Below, in pieces: positions 12,319 through 23,303 of a stretch of DNA of 64,000 nucleotides. The DNA is from Tigriopus japonicus (taxonomy: Eukaryota; Arthropoda; Copepoda; Harpacticoida; Harpacticidae). The notes under the pieces are model-generated. The model did no database searches. It saw only the letters and a list, made by a program, of their open reading frames with translations, and had not been told where the DNA came from. The position numbers were made by a program, and so were the translations under genes. The stretch spans positions 13,411,408 through 13,475,407 of the forward strand of contig CM021312.1 in NCBI GenBank assembly GCA_010645155.1, given 5' to 3'. Each line of letters begins with the position of its first letter. Positions within the stretch are counted from its first letter, which is position 1.

Positions 12319-13824
12319 ATGATCTCGCCAGTGAAGGAAAAGAAGAAGAAGAAGAAAGAGTCCTTGGGCGAAATCCAGGCCAAAGCCACCTTTCACCTTG
12401 AGTCCTCGGAGAAGCCGCCAGCCACTCTCGAAACGGCTGACTGGCCTTTGTTGTTGAAAAACTTCGATCGACTCAATGTGCGAACCAACCACTACACGCC
12501 CTTGCCGCACGGCTCGTCCCCGTTAAAGCGAGACATCGTCAACTATGTCAAGTCGGGATTCATTAATTTGGATAAGCCGGCCAATCCCAGTTCGCATGAG
12601 GTCGTGGCCTGGATTAAGCGCATTCTTCGCGTGGAGAAAACTGGCCATTCCGGCACTTTGGATCCCAAGGTGACGGGCTGCCTGATTGTCTGCATTGAGC
12701 GAGCTACTCGATTGGTCAAATCCCAACAGAATGCCGGCAAAGAGTACGTGTGTATCTATCGGCTCCACGAGAATGTTGAGCAGAAGCGAGTCCAGCAGGA
12801 ACTTGAGCGCCTCAAAGGAGCCTTGTTCCAACGTCCCCCATTGATCTCTGCCGTCAAGCGACAACTGCGTGTCCGAACCGTGTACGAAAGCAAACTGATC
12901 GAACACATCCCTGAGCGTAATCTGGGCATTTTTTGGGTTAGCTGCGAGGCCGGGACGTATATCCGTACCATGTGTGTCCATCTGGGATTGATGCTAGGCT
13001 GTGGCGGACAAATGCAGGAACTCCGCCGAGTCCGATCAGGCATTCAAAACGAAAAAGAGGGTCTCGTTACCATGCACGACGTAATGGATGCTCAGTGGCT
13101 CTACGACAATCACAAAGATGAAAACTATCTCCGACGGGTCATCAAACCATTGGAAGCTCTCCTGACCGGTCACAAACGCATCATCATGAAGGATAGCTCG
13201 GTCAACGCCGTGTGCTATGGTGCCAAAGTGATGCTTCCGGGTGTCTTGCGATACGAGGATGGTATTGAAATCGACGAAGAAATTGTCATCTGCACCACCA
13301 AGGGCGAAGCCATTTGTATTGCCTTGGCCAAGATGACGACCGCAACCATGGCGAGTTGTGACCACGGGGTCGTGGCCAAGATCAAGCGTGTGATTATGGA
13401 GCGCGACACTTACCCTCGTAAATGGGGCCTGGGACCCAAGGCCACCTTCAAGAAGGACATGATCAAGAAAGGCATGCTCGATAAGCACGGCAAACCCAAC
13501 GAGAACACACCCGCCGATTGGCGAGAGAGCTATATTGATTATAGCGTGAAGACCGAGATCAAGGCCGATCCAACACCTGAATCTCGCAAGCGAAAGGCAT
13601 CTGAGGGTGAGCCCAGTTCGGTAAAGCCTGAACCTTCCAGTGACAGTGACAATGATGCCACAAGCAAGAAAGAGAAGAAGAAAAAGAAGAAGAAAGCCAA
13701 GATGGAAGCCGAATCTGAGGCCGATGCCACCTTGAACACCACCAATGGGGACGCCAACGGCAGTGACAAAAAGGAAAAGAAGAAGAAAAAGAAGAAGGAC
13801 AAAAAGAAGGATGAGGATGAATAA
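12319..13824 (+). CDS. DKC1: Dyskerin, H/ACA pseudouridine synthase
   Basis: Encodes 501 aa (human 514 aa) in one coding exon. Residues about 40-100 are the dyskerin-like domain, followed by the TruB catalytic domain with [12 protein letters not shown], where Asp115 is the expected catalytic residue. A PUA domain lies at about 285-360 ([20 protein letters not shown] onward). The tail is lysine-rich ([10 protein letters not shown]), matching nucleolar localisation signals. Dyskerin converts uridine to pseudouridine in rRNA and snRNA guided by H/ACA RNAs and also binds telomerase RNA. The frame is open upstream to 12241, but that part overlaps a 3' splice acceptor at 12289, so I use the ATG at 12319 ([10 protein letters not shown]). 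UTP11, another nucleolar ribosome-biogenesis factor, follows 256 nt downstream on the same strand. Confidence 0.95.
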   Translation: MISPVKEKKKKKKESLGEIQAKATFHLESSEKPPATLETADWPLLLKNFDRLNVRTNHYTPLPHGSSPLKRDIVNYVKSGFINLDKPANPSSHEVVAWIKRILRVEKTGHSGTLDPKVTGCLIVCIERATRLVKSQQNAGKEYVCIYRLHENVEQKRVQQELERLKGALFQRPPLISAVKRQLRVRTVYESKLIEHIPERNLGIFWVSCEAGTYIRTMCVHLGLMLGCGGQMQELRRVRSGIQNEKEGLVTMHDVMDAQWLYDNHKDENYLRRVIKPLEALLTGHKRIIMKDSSVNAVCYGAKVMLPGVLRYEDGIEIDEEIVICTTKGEAICIALAKMTTATMASCDHGVVAKIKRVIMERDTYPRKWGLGPKATFKKDMIKKGMLDKHGKPNENTPADWRESYIDYSVKTEIKADPTPESRKRKASEGEPSSVKPEPSSDSDNDATSKKEKKKKKKKAKMEAESEADATLNTTNGDANGSDKKEKKKKKKKDKKKDEDE

Positions 13825-14080
13825 GATGAAAGAAATAACCAACCAACCAACTAAGCACGCAAATTTGATGGTGTTGGTTAGTTCATTTACATGATGTCCG
13901 AGTTTGTTCATCAGAATATGGCTCTTGCTGTACACCGCAACTGGAATAAATTAATTAGTGTAAATACATTTGTATTCATCCTGAACGTCAAGCTCAAATT
14001 TCGTTCACTATTTTTCAGGACAAGCGCGCGATAGATAAATTGATTGAGAGAGAAGCGAGCTCATTGCCAGAACTTTCAAA
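13825..14080 (+). other. DKC1-UTP11 intercistronic region
   Basis: A canonical AATAAA lies at 13945-13950. About 67 nt later a pyrimidine-rich acceptor (CACTATTTTTCAG, AG at 14017-14018) opens a 62-nt leader before the UTP11 ATG. No splice donor is evident between the poly(A) signal and the acceptor. This is the arrangement of a trans-spliced operon junction, though an unseen short first exon is possible. Confidence 0.5.
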
Positions 14081-14836
14081 ATGTCGTCCTTGCGCAATGC
14101 ATTTAAGACTCAGAAAACCCATCGAGAGCGGCATCAGCCGGAAGATCGGAAGGATCTAGGTCTCTTGGAAAAGAAGAAAGACTATAAACTCCGTGCCCAG
14201 GACTACAACAAAAAGAAGAAGGTACTTCAGAAATTACGAGTGAAAGCGCTGAACAAGAACCCAGATGAGTTCCACCATCACATGATCAACTCTCAAATGG
14301 TCGAAGGTGTTCATCGCGAAAAGAACAAAGACGAACAACTAACCGAAGCCCAAATCAAGTTGCTCCAAAACCGAGATCTCACCTATATTGTTCAGAAGCG
14401 GACCATCGAGCGAAAGAAAATCGAGAAGCTCAAGTCCGTGCTCCACATGTTAGATGTCGAGGACAAGCCATCAAATTCGCACACTTTCTTTGTGGACACG
14501 GAAAAAGAAAAACACGAGTTTGACCCGGCTAAAAGGTTGAATACGCATCCGGATTTGTTGGATCGCACCTATAATCGACCTCTGTTGTCAGATTTACAAT
14601 CCGGCAATGCTTTGCCCTCGGCAGAATTATCCTCGGACACGGTGAAGCGACGTCAGAAGGCTTACAAAGAACTGAAACAGAGGATCGAACGAGAACGCCA
14701 ACTGGGCGTGGTTCAAGCCAAAATGGAGGTGAAAAAACAGATGCAAAGTAAGAAAGAGAAGCCCGTCGCACTCATCAAGTCGGAAACCAAGGACTCGGCA
14801 CCCGTCTATAAATGGCCTAAAGAGCGGAAGCGATAA
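14081..14836 (+). CDS. UTP11: UTP11, SSU processome protein
   Basis: Encodes 251 aa in one exon, close to the 253 aa of human UTP11. It starts MSSLRNAFKTQKTHRERHQP and is highly basic, with long helices (KKKDYKLRAQDYNKKKKVLQ) typical of the family. UTP11 is a U3 snoRNP-associated component of the small-subunit processome and is needed for early 18S rRNA processing in the nucleolus. The C terminus ends in PVYKWPKERKR, also typical. It sits just downstream of DKC1 on the same strand, with an acceptor at 14018 in its leader, so the two may be co-transcribed. Confidence 0.93.
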   Translation: MSSLRNAFKTQKTHRERHQPEDRKDLGLLEKKKDYKLRAQDYNKKKKVLQKLRVKALNKNPDEFHHHMINSQMVEGVHREKNKDEQLTEAQIKLLQNRDLTYIVQKRTIERKKIEKLKSVLHMLDVEDKPSNSHTFFVDTEKEKHEFDPAKRLNTHPDLLDRTYNRPLLSDLQSGNALPSAELSSDTVKRRQKAYKELKQRIERERQLGVVQAKMEVKKQMQSKKEKPVALIKSETKDSAPVYKWPKERKR

Positions 14837-15628
14837 CTTGATTCACCATGCTTTTTTGACCTGGTGTGTGCTCTTATGAATATCGAAATATATCTTGTAT
14901 TAACGGCATTTTTTTAGAAACCCATTCCATCTACGTCATTCAGTGTAAATCTCTATTAAGAAGATTGGATACAGATAACAAGTAATCCTGAGAACCACCG
15001 GAAAGCGCACAGTTTCACGATATGTTGGAACTAGAGACTCTAGTCGGAACTACGTTATCCAAATATTGAAGAAAAATCTTGGCGTCATCGTATCGTGCGT
15101 TCTTGGCTACCCTGATGTCGACCGAACGCCAGCGAAACAGCAGTGCGTCCAAATTACCATCGACGACGAGGAGTACCTCCCTCCAACGAGCAAACCATTC
15201 GCTTAACCATTCACCCAACCGTCGATGAGCGAGTGACGGCCCTTTAAGCAAACCAAGGCTACCTCGCCTAAACCTGCGACGCCTTAATTAGATATGTCTT
15301 CATTTGAATCTCCCGACAGTTATTCGTATTTCGATTGTATGTGAGAGGGAGATCTCAATGAACCTGATTGAGTGCGACCCTTGCTTCTTTCTTTCTTTCT
15401 TTCTTTCTTTCTTTCCTTCTCTTTTTGCTTCCCGACCATCCCCATGAGAGGAGGAGAGATGGAAAAGACAGCCATGTACGTACATGGCTAGCTACATGAG
15501 CGAATAGACAGAGAGCAGCTGCGACGAAAAGCGATCGATATTTCGTTATTGAACCGTTCCAATGGGACTCGTTCCAATCCGACGCAATCCTGATCGCTGA
15601 GCCTGTTCCAATCACTTGAGCATTCATC
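14837..15628. other. Intergenic, no gene seen
   Basis: About 790 bp between UTP11 and the zinc-finger gene. It contains the UTP11 3' UTR, a (CTTT)n microsatellite at about 15384-15414 and a perfect palindrome near 15473 (CCATGTACGTACATGG). The open frames on the minus strand are low-complexity or lack motifs. The promoter of the zinc-finger gene must be here, but I see no clear core element. Confidence 0.5.
15384..15414. repeat. (CTTT)n microsatellite
   Basis: About seven to eight uninterrupted CTTT units upstream of the zinc-finger gene. It is probably length-polymorphic. No function is evident. Confidence 0.85.
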
Positions 15629-18600
15629 ATGTTGAACTTGAGAAAACCATTTGGAACCCAACCTCAAGCGGACTATAAATGTGCCTTGGGCCAAAATAGC
15701 CTCGTTGATTGTGGTCCTCCATCATCAACCGAGATATCCTTGCAAACTCTATCGGAATTGGAGGCGGCCAATAACTTGCCTGGAGCGAATCGGAATATCA
15801 GGATCTCTTGGATCATACTCAGTCGCTTGGGGGTGAACTTCTTGGTGAATCCTTCCACGTATTTGCATCTCACGATCTGTCCAAACCATCGGAAAGAGTA
15901 TCTGGATACTTGGCGAGTAGGTTGGTTTTGTCGGTATCCTTCTCATTCTCAAGTAAACGGAAGAAGTAGTTCCGATTTGTTAACTGCCGAGGACAGTGAG
16001 TTGGTAGGTATTTTCTGAAACAATATTTTTTCGACCATGATCTCTTTCTTTCGCAATTTTTCAATAGATCACACTTATGATGGCGGTTAAGATTTTGGAG
16101 AAAACGCAGAAGGTGGTTCCCATCAGTGGTCGGATCTGTAAAATGTGCAAGAACCATTTCGACAATACCTATCCGCACAAAGTTGGACAGAAAACGGTGA
16201 TTGTGATTTCTTCGAGGAATCATGGTCGACCGGCCATAACTGCGGCTTCACCATTTGGCCCACCTATAGATGTGGAACAACCGGTTCAAACGAAAGACCC
16301 GTTAGCAATTTCTGTGGGTGAAGCCATTACCATGAAAACCGAAGTTTTGGAGCCCAACGACTCCGAAGAGGCGATCATGCCAAACGAACTGAATGATGAA
16401 GAGTTTGAAGATTTGGTAGAAATCAAAGACGAAGTCATTGACCCAAAAGAGATTGAAGGGACCCCCACTGTCTCTCTGGAAAACGCCGACTTACCCCCCG
16501 TTGTGGATGACGATCCAGCCTTATTAGAGGAGGAGGAAGAAGAAGATTCACTCTTTTCCGAGGACAGTGATGATGATCGCACTTGGATGCCGGAAGCGAC
16601 CAAAAGTCCGAACGCCAAAAAGGATCGCCCAGTACGATCCAAGAAACGAAAAGCATCTCAAGTTGGAACTACCGAAGAAGGTGGTTCTTCAAGATCAGAT
16701 AGACCTGGGAAAGAAGGCACTGAACATTATTTTTGCAAAATCTGCAAAATTTCGTTTTACAAGAACTCCTCGTACAAGCAGCATATGCACTCAAGTCAAA
16801 AAGCTCACAAAGAAGCCTTGGAGAGATCCAAGGATGATGAAGAGGAGTTCGAATGCAGCGATTGTTGCATTGCCTTTCAGAACCGAGAAGCTCGTGCGAA
16901 GCATATGAGTACCGAACATGCTAGTGGTAAAGACGCCAATTATTGTCAAATTTGTCAAGTCCAACTTAAAAACGAGTCAGCCTTCAAGAGTCACAATAGT
17001 AAAATGCATCTGGAAAGATCTAATCGGATGTATTACTGTCGAGAGTGCGATGCTACCTTCCTCTGCAAGATTCTTCATCAAACGCATATCAAAACCCATC
17101 GTTTATGGTCGGGAGAAGCACCTGGTCTACAATGTCAAGTGTGTGGAAAGGTTTTCATGAGCAAGCAACTTGTCCAATTCCAACGGCATCAAGAGACCCA
17201 CGATGCTGACACAGAACAGGTAAGATCGCATTTTTTAGCTCGAATAATCGGATTGTTACTATGATTAGCAATTGAAATGTTTCTTTTATCCAGGAATGCC
17301 CGTGCTTGGATTGTAGGGCTAAGCATTCAAGATCTCCTCCATCCAAGAAAAGGAAGCCCAACGAGAAAGCTGGCATGAAAGGCAATCTTCTGGTTAAGAT
17401 GCAATCGAAATTTATTGCCCAAGGCGAAGAAACCGACCCGGATGATTTAGAAGAAGACCCCGAGAATAAAGAGTTGGAAGCTCTCAAAGGGAAACTGCCG
17501 TTTCAATGCGGTCTTTGCCATTCCAGATACGATTCCGTAAAGGAGCTCGATAAACACGTTCAAATCTCTCATCCAAGTAAAGCGAAAGGTGTCGATCCCA
17601 AAACACGTAACAAATCCGCCAAAGTGATGAAAATAATTGGACCCAACCAAAAAGATGTCGACCCAAAATGTCCTGTCAAGAAGACAAAAGTAACCAAATC
17701 TTGTGAGCGGAATTGGCAAGAGTGTGCGGACCGAAATTGGGCTGCAGAATTTGGCTACGGCAAGTCGAGACTTTTGGCGCCCTCAGATTCTGACGGACTT
17801 CTTTCTGCCATGAAAACCAAGTTCAAGCACGATGATGAAGATGAAGCGAACGGTAAGAACGACATTCCCGATGAAGGCGATGGATTTCAAATCTATCGAT
17901 CAAGGACGCTCAATGGTCGATCGAAAGCATCACCCCAAAAAACTCCCAGGACTCTCAGTGCATCGAGTATGTCTACCAGGAAGCGAATCGAAGTGTTAAT
18001 GAAGAAGGCTCAAAGAATGCATGAAGAAAGGGAGAAGAAAAGAAGAAAGGCCGAAAAAGTTGATGACACTAAGAAAAACTCCACGAATAGTTCGAACAAA
18101 AAAGTCAGGGCCATCAAAAAAACTAAGAAGTCTCCCGGTTCCAAGAGAGCTAAAAGTAAGTCCAGCAACTCAAGATCAAAGAAGCATAGGAATCAAAAAC
18201 CTTCACCAGACAAGAATGAAGTCAACAAAACCCTCTTAAAGAAGAAGGAGACCCTTGAGATTGAAAAAGAAGCCAATGCAGCTGGAAAATCTTCCGAAGA
18301 AGAGGAACCCATGGAGGAGGATCTTGAAGAAGATCTTGAAGAAGAGGATGACGACGATTTCGTTGGGTTCGAGGATGAAGACGAAAGCCTTCTGATTCCC
18401 ATGGTCAATGGTTGGGTTTGTGAAAAACAGCCTGGGGATAGTGGTTACCTGACTAGCTTCTGGTCGCCCGATGGAGGCCATTTCACATCGTTGGCATTGA
18501 TTGAAGAGCATCTGAAACGAACTAACTCCGATTTGAGTCTGGCAGTGTTCGAGAAAGCCGTCCAACGAGTGCCCAAACACACCTCAAATCAACTCACTGA

Positions 18601-18709
18601 TATTATGGATGAGATTGTTGATGACTTCCAAGACACTTCAGATTCGGAAATTGATGGTGAAATCACTCTCAAAGTTCCAGTACAAAAGCGGACTACCCCA
18701 ATTAGGTAG
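15629..18709 (+). CDS. C2H2 zinc-finger protein, uncharacterised
   Basis: I assemble three exons, 15629-16003, 16068-17219 and 17294-18709, all in phase 0, giving 980 aa. The introns are 64 and 74 bp with GTAGGT...AATAG and GTAAGA...CCAG borders. The N-terminal 150 residues hold a Cys/His-rich unit (LTICPNHRKEYLDTW near 80, WFCRYPSHS near 100, RICKMCKNHF near 147) that looks like its own zinc-binding fold, which I cannot name. An acidic linker follows, then C2H2 fingers near residues 345, 386, 416, 446 and 478, and a sixth near 579. The rest is basic and acidic low-complexity sequence with a conserved-looking C-terminal block (EDESLLIPMVNGWVCEK). It is probably a nuclear DNA-binding or chromatin protein; no ortholog is claimed. 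The fifth finger has an extra residue pair before its first histidine. Confidence 0.75.
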
Positions 18710-19314
18710 CTGGCAGTCTCGCCTGATTTTGAATATGTCTAGTCGTTTATGATTTGTAATAGAAACACCGTTTATTTTTGCACCAAAAAACTAATATGTT
18801 TACTTATTTTTAGATTTACACTATCCCCAACATAAAAAATGCCAATTTTACAATGAAGTATTTTAAAAACGAAAGCGGTTTTTGAAGGTGGTTGAAAATA
18901 ATTACGAAATAAGCCCCAATTTCAATGCTATTGAAATTGAAGACATTTAAATATGGAAAAGTATATCATATCGAAAAGTATATATACACTGAAGCATTAA
19001 AAATATGATGATTACTAAGTGTCACTGCAACCTAGTTCTAGATTAATAATTTGCACTTCTCGAGCTTTTGATAAAAAAAGTTACTAAGTTTGACCAAGGA
19101 CAGAAATCGAGGATTAAATTGGGGCGCTTAAAAATAGCATGTATGGTGTAGATTGGATTATGAATTGGTGTCGTGTTGACGGTGTTTAAGGTAGTAATTC
19201 GGTCTCAGATTGATAATGACTCGACAAATTACGTCACCCCCTGTTAGGCAGCCAATACTCTCATCTGAATTAAGCTTGTGTCTAATCGCTGATGATATTT
19301 ACTATGAACTTCTT
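18710..19314. other. Convergent intergenic region
   Basis: AT-rich stretch of about 600 bp between the convergent zinc-finger and RPP38-like genes. It must hold both 3' UTRs. I see no gene or defined repeat. Confidence 0.5.
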
Positions 19315-20160
19315 TTATTTTTGCTCATTGTGCGCCATTTTGATCATATTGGTTTTATGGTATTGCGTTTTCCGCTTCTTAGACTCCACTTCAAATCCGA
19401 TAAAATCTGAACCAAAATCTGAAAGATTCTCCATTTTAGGTTTTGAAACGATGGTGGGTTTGAAAACTCTTTCCGAGTTGGTTCGTTTTAGTAATAAATA
19501 GGAACTGACTTTCTCAACAATAGGCTCTGATTCTTCCATGGGTTCAGTTTCTTGGACATTGATTTCACTAGGTGATGAACCTTCAATCTCTGAGCTCAGT
19601 TGGGAGTTCTTGGGCAGTTTTTGGCACAACTCAACCCAAGGTGTAAGTGCGCTTTGTCCAGATAATTGACGAAGGCCCACCATTGAGGCTGAAAATCCGA
19701 ACGTCTCGTGGGTAAGTTTCATTAGCTGCTTCACAGAAGTCACTTTGATTTGATCATAAGTTAAGAGAAGCGTTTGAACCGGATCAGGTAACGCCACGGG
19801 GTCGAAAAGAACCAATTCAATTTGACCTCGGGCCAAATCTCGAAGACATTTCTTCAAACCAACAGAGAGATTAGACTTCAATGATATGTTCTTGGGGGGA
19901 ATCGATCTCAATTTCTTGCGCTCTTGTCGAATTATTTGACACTTTTCCTTGGCATTGGTCTCCTTAGGGATTTTCAGAGTCACTAAGAGGTCTTCATTTG
20001 ATGGACTGGGAGGAAAGACGTGCGAGAAAGTTTGTGAGAACAGTTGGTGAATTTCTTCGGTTAGGTCAGCCAAAGGAGTCGACTCGTTGGGTTTTAAGGG
20101 ATGACCCAACACTTGTCTTACAATTTTCTTCTTGATATTCTTGGCCATTTCATTGACCAT
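19315..20160 (-). CDS. RPP38: RPP38-like RNase P/MRP subunit (L7Ae fold)
   Basis: Encodes 281 aa in one exon (human RPP38 is 283 aa). The central part, about residues 95-175, reads like an L7Ae/L30e domain: SVGLKKCLRDLARGQIELVL, then LFDPVALPDPVQTLLLTY, then a second helix pair ending SASMVGLRQL. The order and spacing fit RPP38, the kink-turn-binding subunit of nuclear RNase P and RNase MRP, which mature tRNA and rRNA. The N terminus is basic and the C-terminal third is Ser/Glu-rich and probably disordered. Two ATGs are possible, at 20160 and 20148. The alternative would be another L7Ae protein such as NHP2, but the length and flanks fit RPP38 better. It is divergent from POLR2E. Confidence 0.62.
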   Translation of the reverse strand: MVNEMAKNIKKKIVRQVLGHPLKPNESTPLADLTEEIHQLFSQTFSHVFPPSPSNEDLLVTLKIPKETNAKEKCQIIRQERKKLRSIPPKNISLKSNLSVGLKKCLRDLARGQIELVLFDPVALPDPVQTLLLTYDQIKVTSVKQLMKLTHETFGFSASMVGLRQLSGQSALTPWVELCQKLPKNSQLSSEIEGSSPSEINVQETEPMEESEPIVEKVSSYLLLKRTNSERVFKPTIVSKPKMENLSDFGSDFIGFEVESKKRKTQYHKTNMIKMAHNEQK

Positions 20161-20573
20161 GTGCTTCTTTCTGTTTTCTTTTGCTTTGCTATGTTAAGGT
20201 GACCAATGACTGATGGTCTCATTCGCTCAAAATGTAACTTGTTGGCAGTAACTCAAAGTGATTATCGCTATGAGATCACTTTATCATTCAATACATTTCG
20301 AATTTGTTTTGACAGCATTATTTGAATTCTGAATCACTTCAACTTACTTTTCACGATTCTTTTTCTTCGTCCGTAAAGGTTTGACACTATTCGTCACCCT
20401 TATATTTACTTCTTGACGGCGTTGTTGTTGATTCCCGCATCAAATAGATAAACAGTGGCACACTCTTCCTTTAACACACACTCAAGGTCTGAAATCATTC
20501 AACATCTCATTCAATTTCGAGAGAATATCCCGGATATCAACCTCACTTTAGCCTCTCAAAACCCTGAATCATC
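20161..20573. promoter_or_regulatory. Divergent promoter, RPP38-like/POLR2E
   Basis: 413 bp separate the two divergent start codons, so this stretch must carry both promoters. I see no TATA box at a convincing position. A shared control region for two RNA-machinery genes is plausible but inferred. Confidence 0.45.
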
Positions 20574-21206
20574 ATGGATGATGAGCAAGAGATCTACAAA
20601 TTGTGGCGGATCCGTAAGACCGTGATGGCTTTATGCCACGATCGTGGCTATTTAGTGACCCAAGACGAGTTGGACCAAAGCATCGACCAATTCAAGCAAC
20701 AATTCGGGGACAAGCCCAGTGAGAAGCAACCCTCTCGGAACGATCTGATCATCCTCGTAGCTCATAACGACGATCCCACCGACCAGATGTTCGTCTTCTT
20801 CCCGGAAGAGATCAAGATTGGCATCAAGACCATTCGAGCTTATTGCAAGCGAATGCAAGAAGAGAACATCACACGAGCCATTATCGTGGTTCAAATGGGC
20901 ATGACCCCCTCGGCTAAGCAATCCTTGGCGGACATGGCCCCCAAGTACATCTTGGAACAGTTCCTGGAATCTGAGCTCCTGATCAACATCACGGAGCACG
21001 AGCTCGTCCCCGAACACGTGGTGATGACCCCGGAGGAGAAAAAAGAGTTGCTATTGAAATATAAACTCAAGGAGAATCAGCTCATGCGAATTCAAGCGGG
21101 GGATCCCGTGGCTCGATACTACGGCCTTAAGCGAGGCCAGGTGATTAAGATCATCCGGCCTTCGGTCACGGCCGGACGATATATTTCCTATCGGTTGGTG
21201 GTATGA
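20574..21206 (+). CDS. POLR2E: RPB5/RPABC1, shared RNA polymerase subunit
   Basis: Single exon, 210 aa, the usual length of the family (human 210). It has the N-terminal jaw domain ([20 protein letters not shown]) and the C-terminal assembly domain with [20 protein letters not shown] and the nearly invariant end [20 protein letters not shown]...[13 protein letters not shown]5 is shared by RNA polymerases I, II and III. A polyadenylation signal lies 22 nt after the stop. The window also encodes POLR3F, so two polymerase subunits are present 27 kb apart. Confidence 0.97.
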   Translation: MDDEQEIYKLWRIRKTVMALCHDRGYLVTQDELDQSIDQFKQQFGDKPSEKQPSRNDLIILVAHNDDPTDQMFVFFPEEIKIGIKTIRAYCKRMQEENITRAIIVVQMGMTPSAKQSLADMAPKYILEQFLESELLINITEHELVPEHVVMTPEEKKELLLKYKLKENQLMRIQAGDPVARYYGLKRGQVIKIIRPSVTAGRYISYRLVV

Positions 21207-21227
21207 AAGAAAATGAATTCTTGTGAA

Positions 21228-21233
21228 AATAAA
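21228..21233 (+). terminator. POLR2E polyadenylation signal
   Basis: Canonical AATAAA 22 nt downstream of the POLR2E stop codon. Confidence 0.7.
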
Positions 21234-21858
21234 AGCGTGTAACTATCTCATCTGTGCCTGGTATTGATCGGGTGGATTAATTTTATTTATTTTGTTATAG
21301 GATCCGACTTTGTTCGTTCCGGATAGCATGATATACTGTTATTCTAAGCACATAAAGATTCTATGGGTAGCTAGGGACGACGATGATAGTAATGATGATG
21401 ATGAATAGGCAGAAGGAGAAGGGGGATAGCTCATGGTGTCGAGAATTTCAGTGAGACGAAAGCGAATCCAATGCGGGAGGGGGTGGGGGCTAAAAGTAAA
21501 TACGCTGGGCCCAAATCATTGCCTAAATGGGTGGATTGACTGGAGAGTGTTGAAAGAGGAAACGAGTAGAATGGGTTCATTCAAGGAGTCATGACGAGGT
21601 GCAACCAAATACATTACGCACGCACAAGCCATTCGAGAAATGGCCAAAGAGTCAACAAAAACCACTGATTGATCGCAATCCCTCCCACGAATTTTTTCTG
21701 GAAGGAATGAAGAAAGAGAAAGACCCGATAGTCAGGTTCGTGCGTTGCCATTGTCCGTCAACACTCTAATCTCCTCATGATTAAAACGTAGAACTTGCAC
21801 GTGAGAACCTCAAACTTTGTATAACATTTCTTTTTTGTGATATTCATCAGGATCACTC
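21234..21858. other. Convergent intergenic region
   Basis: Between POLR2E and the convergent CREB gene. It includes a short GAT-rich run near 21379-21407 and presumably the CREB 3' UTR. No gene is seen. Confidence 0.5.
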
Positions 21859-22689
21859 CTAACTCTTTTGGCCGGTGTAAAGCTCCTTCAGCGATTTGAG
21901 CTCCTCTATTAGCGCCTTGTTCTGGTTTTCTAATACTGCCACTCGGTTCTCTAAACACTTGATGTACTCCTTCTTCTTGTTCCGACATTCACGAGCGGCT
22001 TCGCGATTCTTCATGAGACGCACTTCGCGCTTCCGAGCCGCATCCTGAGCTACCCGCGGATGAGAGCCGCTCGGACTACCCGTCACCGACACAATTTGCG
22101 GCGACGACGCGGCCGACGACACCAAGCTCACCGAATTTTGGCTAGGCACGAACACGGTTTGTCCATTTTGAGTGGCGGTGGCGTACTGGATCACACTTCC
22201 GCCCGAGGGCGGACTAGCTCCACCCGCCGCATTCCCCTCCAAGGCCGATACGATCTGATATTGTTGCCCATTGATGGTGATGGTTTGTACTGAATTACTG
22301 CCCTCCGAGGTGGACACATCGGCATTGGGCTCGCTTTTAGCCATGTCCTCGGCCCCTTGGAGATCGTTCAAGATCTTGTAATACGAGGGTTGTCTAACGA
22401 GGAGCTCCCGTCGGATTTGCTCCGGGATCTGAGTACTGGACGGGGATGAGTCGGATTTGATCGAGGACAACAATTGAAGAGCGGACACGGCGGCCACGTC
22501 ACTGTTGGCCGCTTCAAGGGCAGCGGCGACTGCGGCCGATTCACTAGTCGAATGAACCGATTCGACGGCTTCGGTTTCACGGGCGACGTTGGCCCGAGTG
22601 GGCAGCTTTTTGTGGGCGGGCGTGCGGGTTCCTTTCCTCGCCGTTCTACTGGTCGACGAGGGCTCAGAGGAGGTGCTCGAGGATGCCAT
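21859..22689 (-). CDS. CREB1: CREB-family bZIP transcription factor
   Basis: Encodes 276 aa in one exon. The kinase-inducible domain is at about residues 90-112 (RRELLVRQPSYYKILNDL), with Ser102 equivalent to human CREB Ser133. A Gln/Ser-rich activation region follows, with TITINGQQYQIV resembling the Q2 domain. The C terminus is a bZIP: basic region RLMKNREAARECRNKKKEY at about 222-241, then a leucine zipper to about 270. It binds CRE sites as a dimer and recruits CBP after phosphorylation. The residue at -2 to the phosphoserine is Gln rather than the Arg of the human RRPS site, so the site keeps only the -3 Arg. It could equally be the ortholog of the CREB1/CREM/ATF1 group as a whole. Confidence 0.92.
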   Translation of the reverse strand: MASSSTSSEPSSTSRTARKGTRTPAHKKLPTRANVARETEAVESVHSTSESAAVAAALEAANSDVAAVSALQLLSSIKSDSSPSSTQIPEQIRRELLVRQPSYYKILNDLQGAEDMAKSEPNADVSTSEGSNSVQTITINGQQYQIVSALEGNAAGGASPPSGGSVIQYATATQNGQTVFVPSQNSVSLVSSAASSPQIVSVTGSPSGSHPRVAQDAARKREVRLMKNREAARECRNKKKEYIKCLENRVAVLENQNKALIEELKSLKELYTGQKS

Positions 22690-23303
22690 GAATGGTTCCT
22701 CGAGGACACGCGCGTCTCATCCCAAACCTAATGGGCGGGATCCATTAATCCGGAATGGCGGACAAGAGACGAATCCAATCGCTCGATGGACGACGACGAC
22801 AACGATGGATGATCAGCGTTGTTATTATTATTGTGACTGTGACGACGATGACGATGATGATGATGATGATCTTTAGTGGGTCGGTCGGTCGGTCGGGAGG
22901 TTCCGCGGCGGTTCTCCTCTTCTTTTTCTTCCAATGGAAACGTCACTCATTCACTCCCTCCAGTTTGTGGCTTATCCAGACAGTAAGAAGTGGTCTGTCC
23001 GTCGGTCCGTCAAGACTCTGTTCTCCTTTTTTCCTTCATGGATCTTCAGAGAAGAATTTCGAGGCAGTCAGTCTCTCTCCTCTCTCTTGGTCCTTGTTCT
23101 ACGCGTGTGTAGCCTTGCTCCTCTTTCTTGACCCATCTCGTCTTTCCTTCGGGCAGGGTCGTCGTTTTTGGTGCAACAGCCATGGCATTTATTCAGGACT
23201 GCCGACAAGATTTGGGCTTTAAAAGCCAGAATGAATTATGCATTTGGTCAAAGGAGACGTTAGACCGCAAGAATAGAGATCGATTCAGGTGTGTGATAAG
23301 TTA
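22690..23303. other. CREB 5' flank with trinucleotide run
   Basis: Upstream sequence of CREB. It includes GAC/GAT trinucleotide repeats at about 22785-22805 and 22840-22871. Open frames over these runs are low complexity and not credible genes. The CREB promoter should lie here. Confidence 0.5.

Noticed and set aside
13036..13935. 299-codon minus-strand frame over DKC1
   Set aside because: It is the complement of the dyskerin coding sequence and of its lysine codon run; no motif of its own.
15015..15251. 78-codon minus-strand frame
   Set aside because: No motif or homology recognised, and no context for a gene; likely chance.
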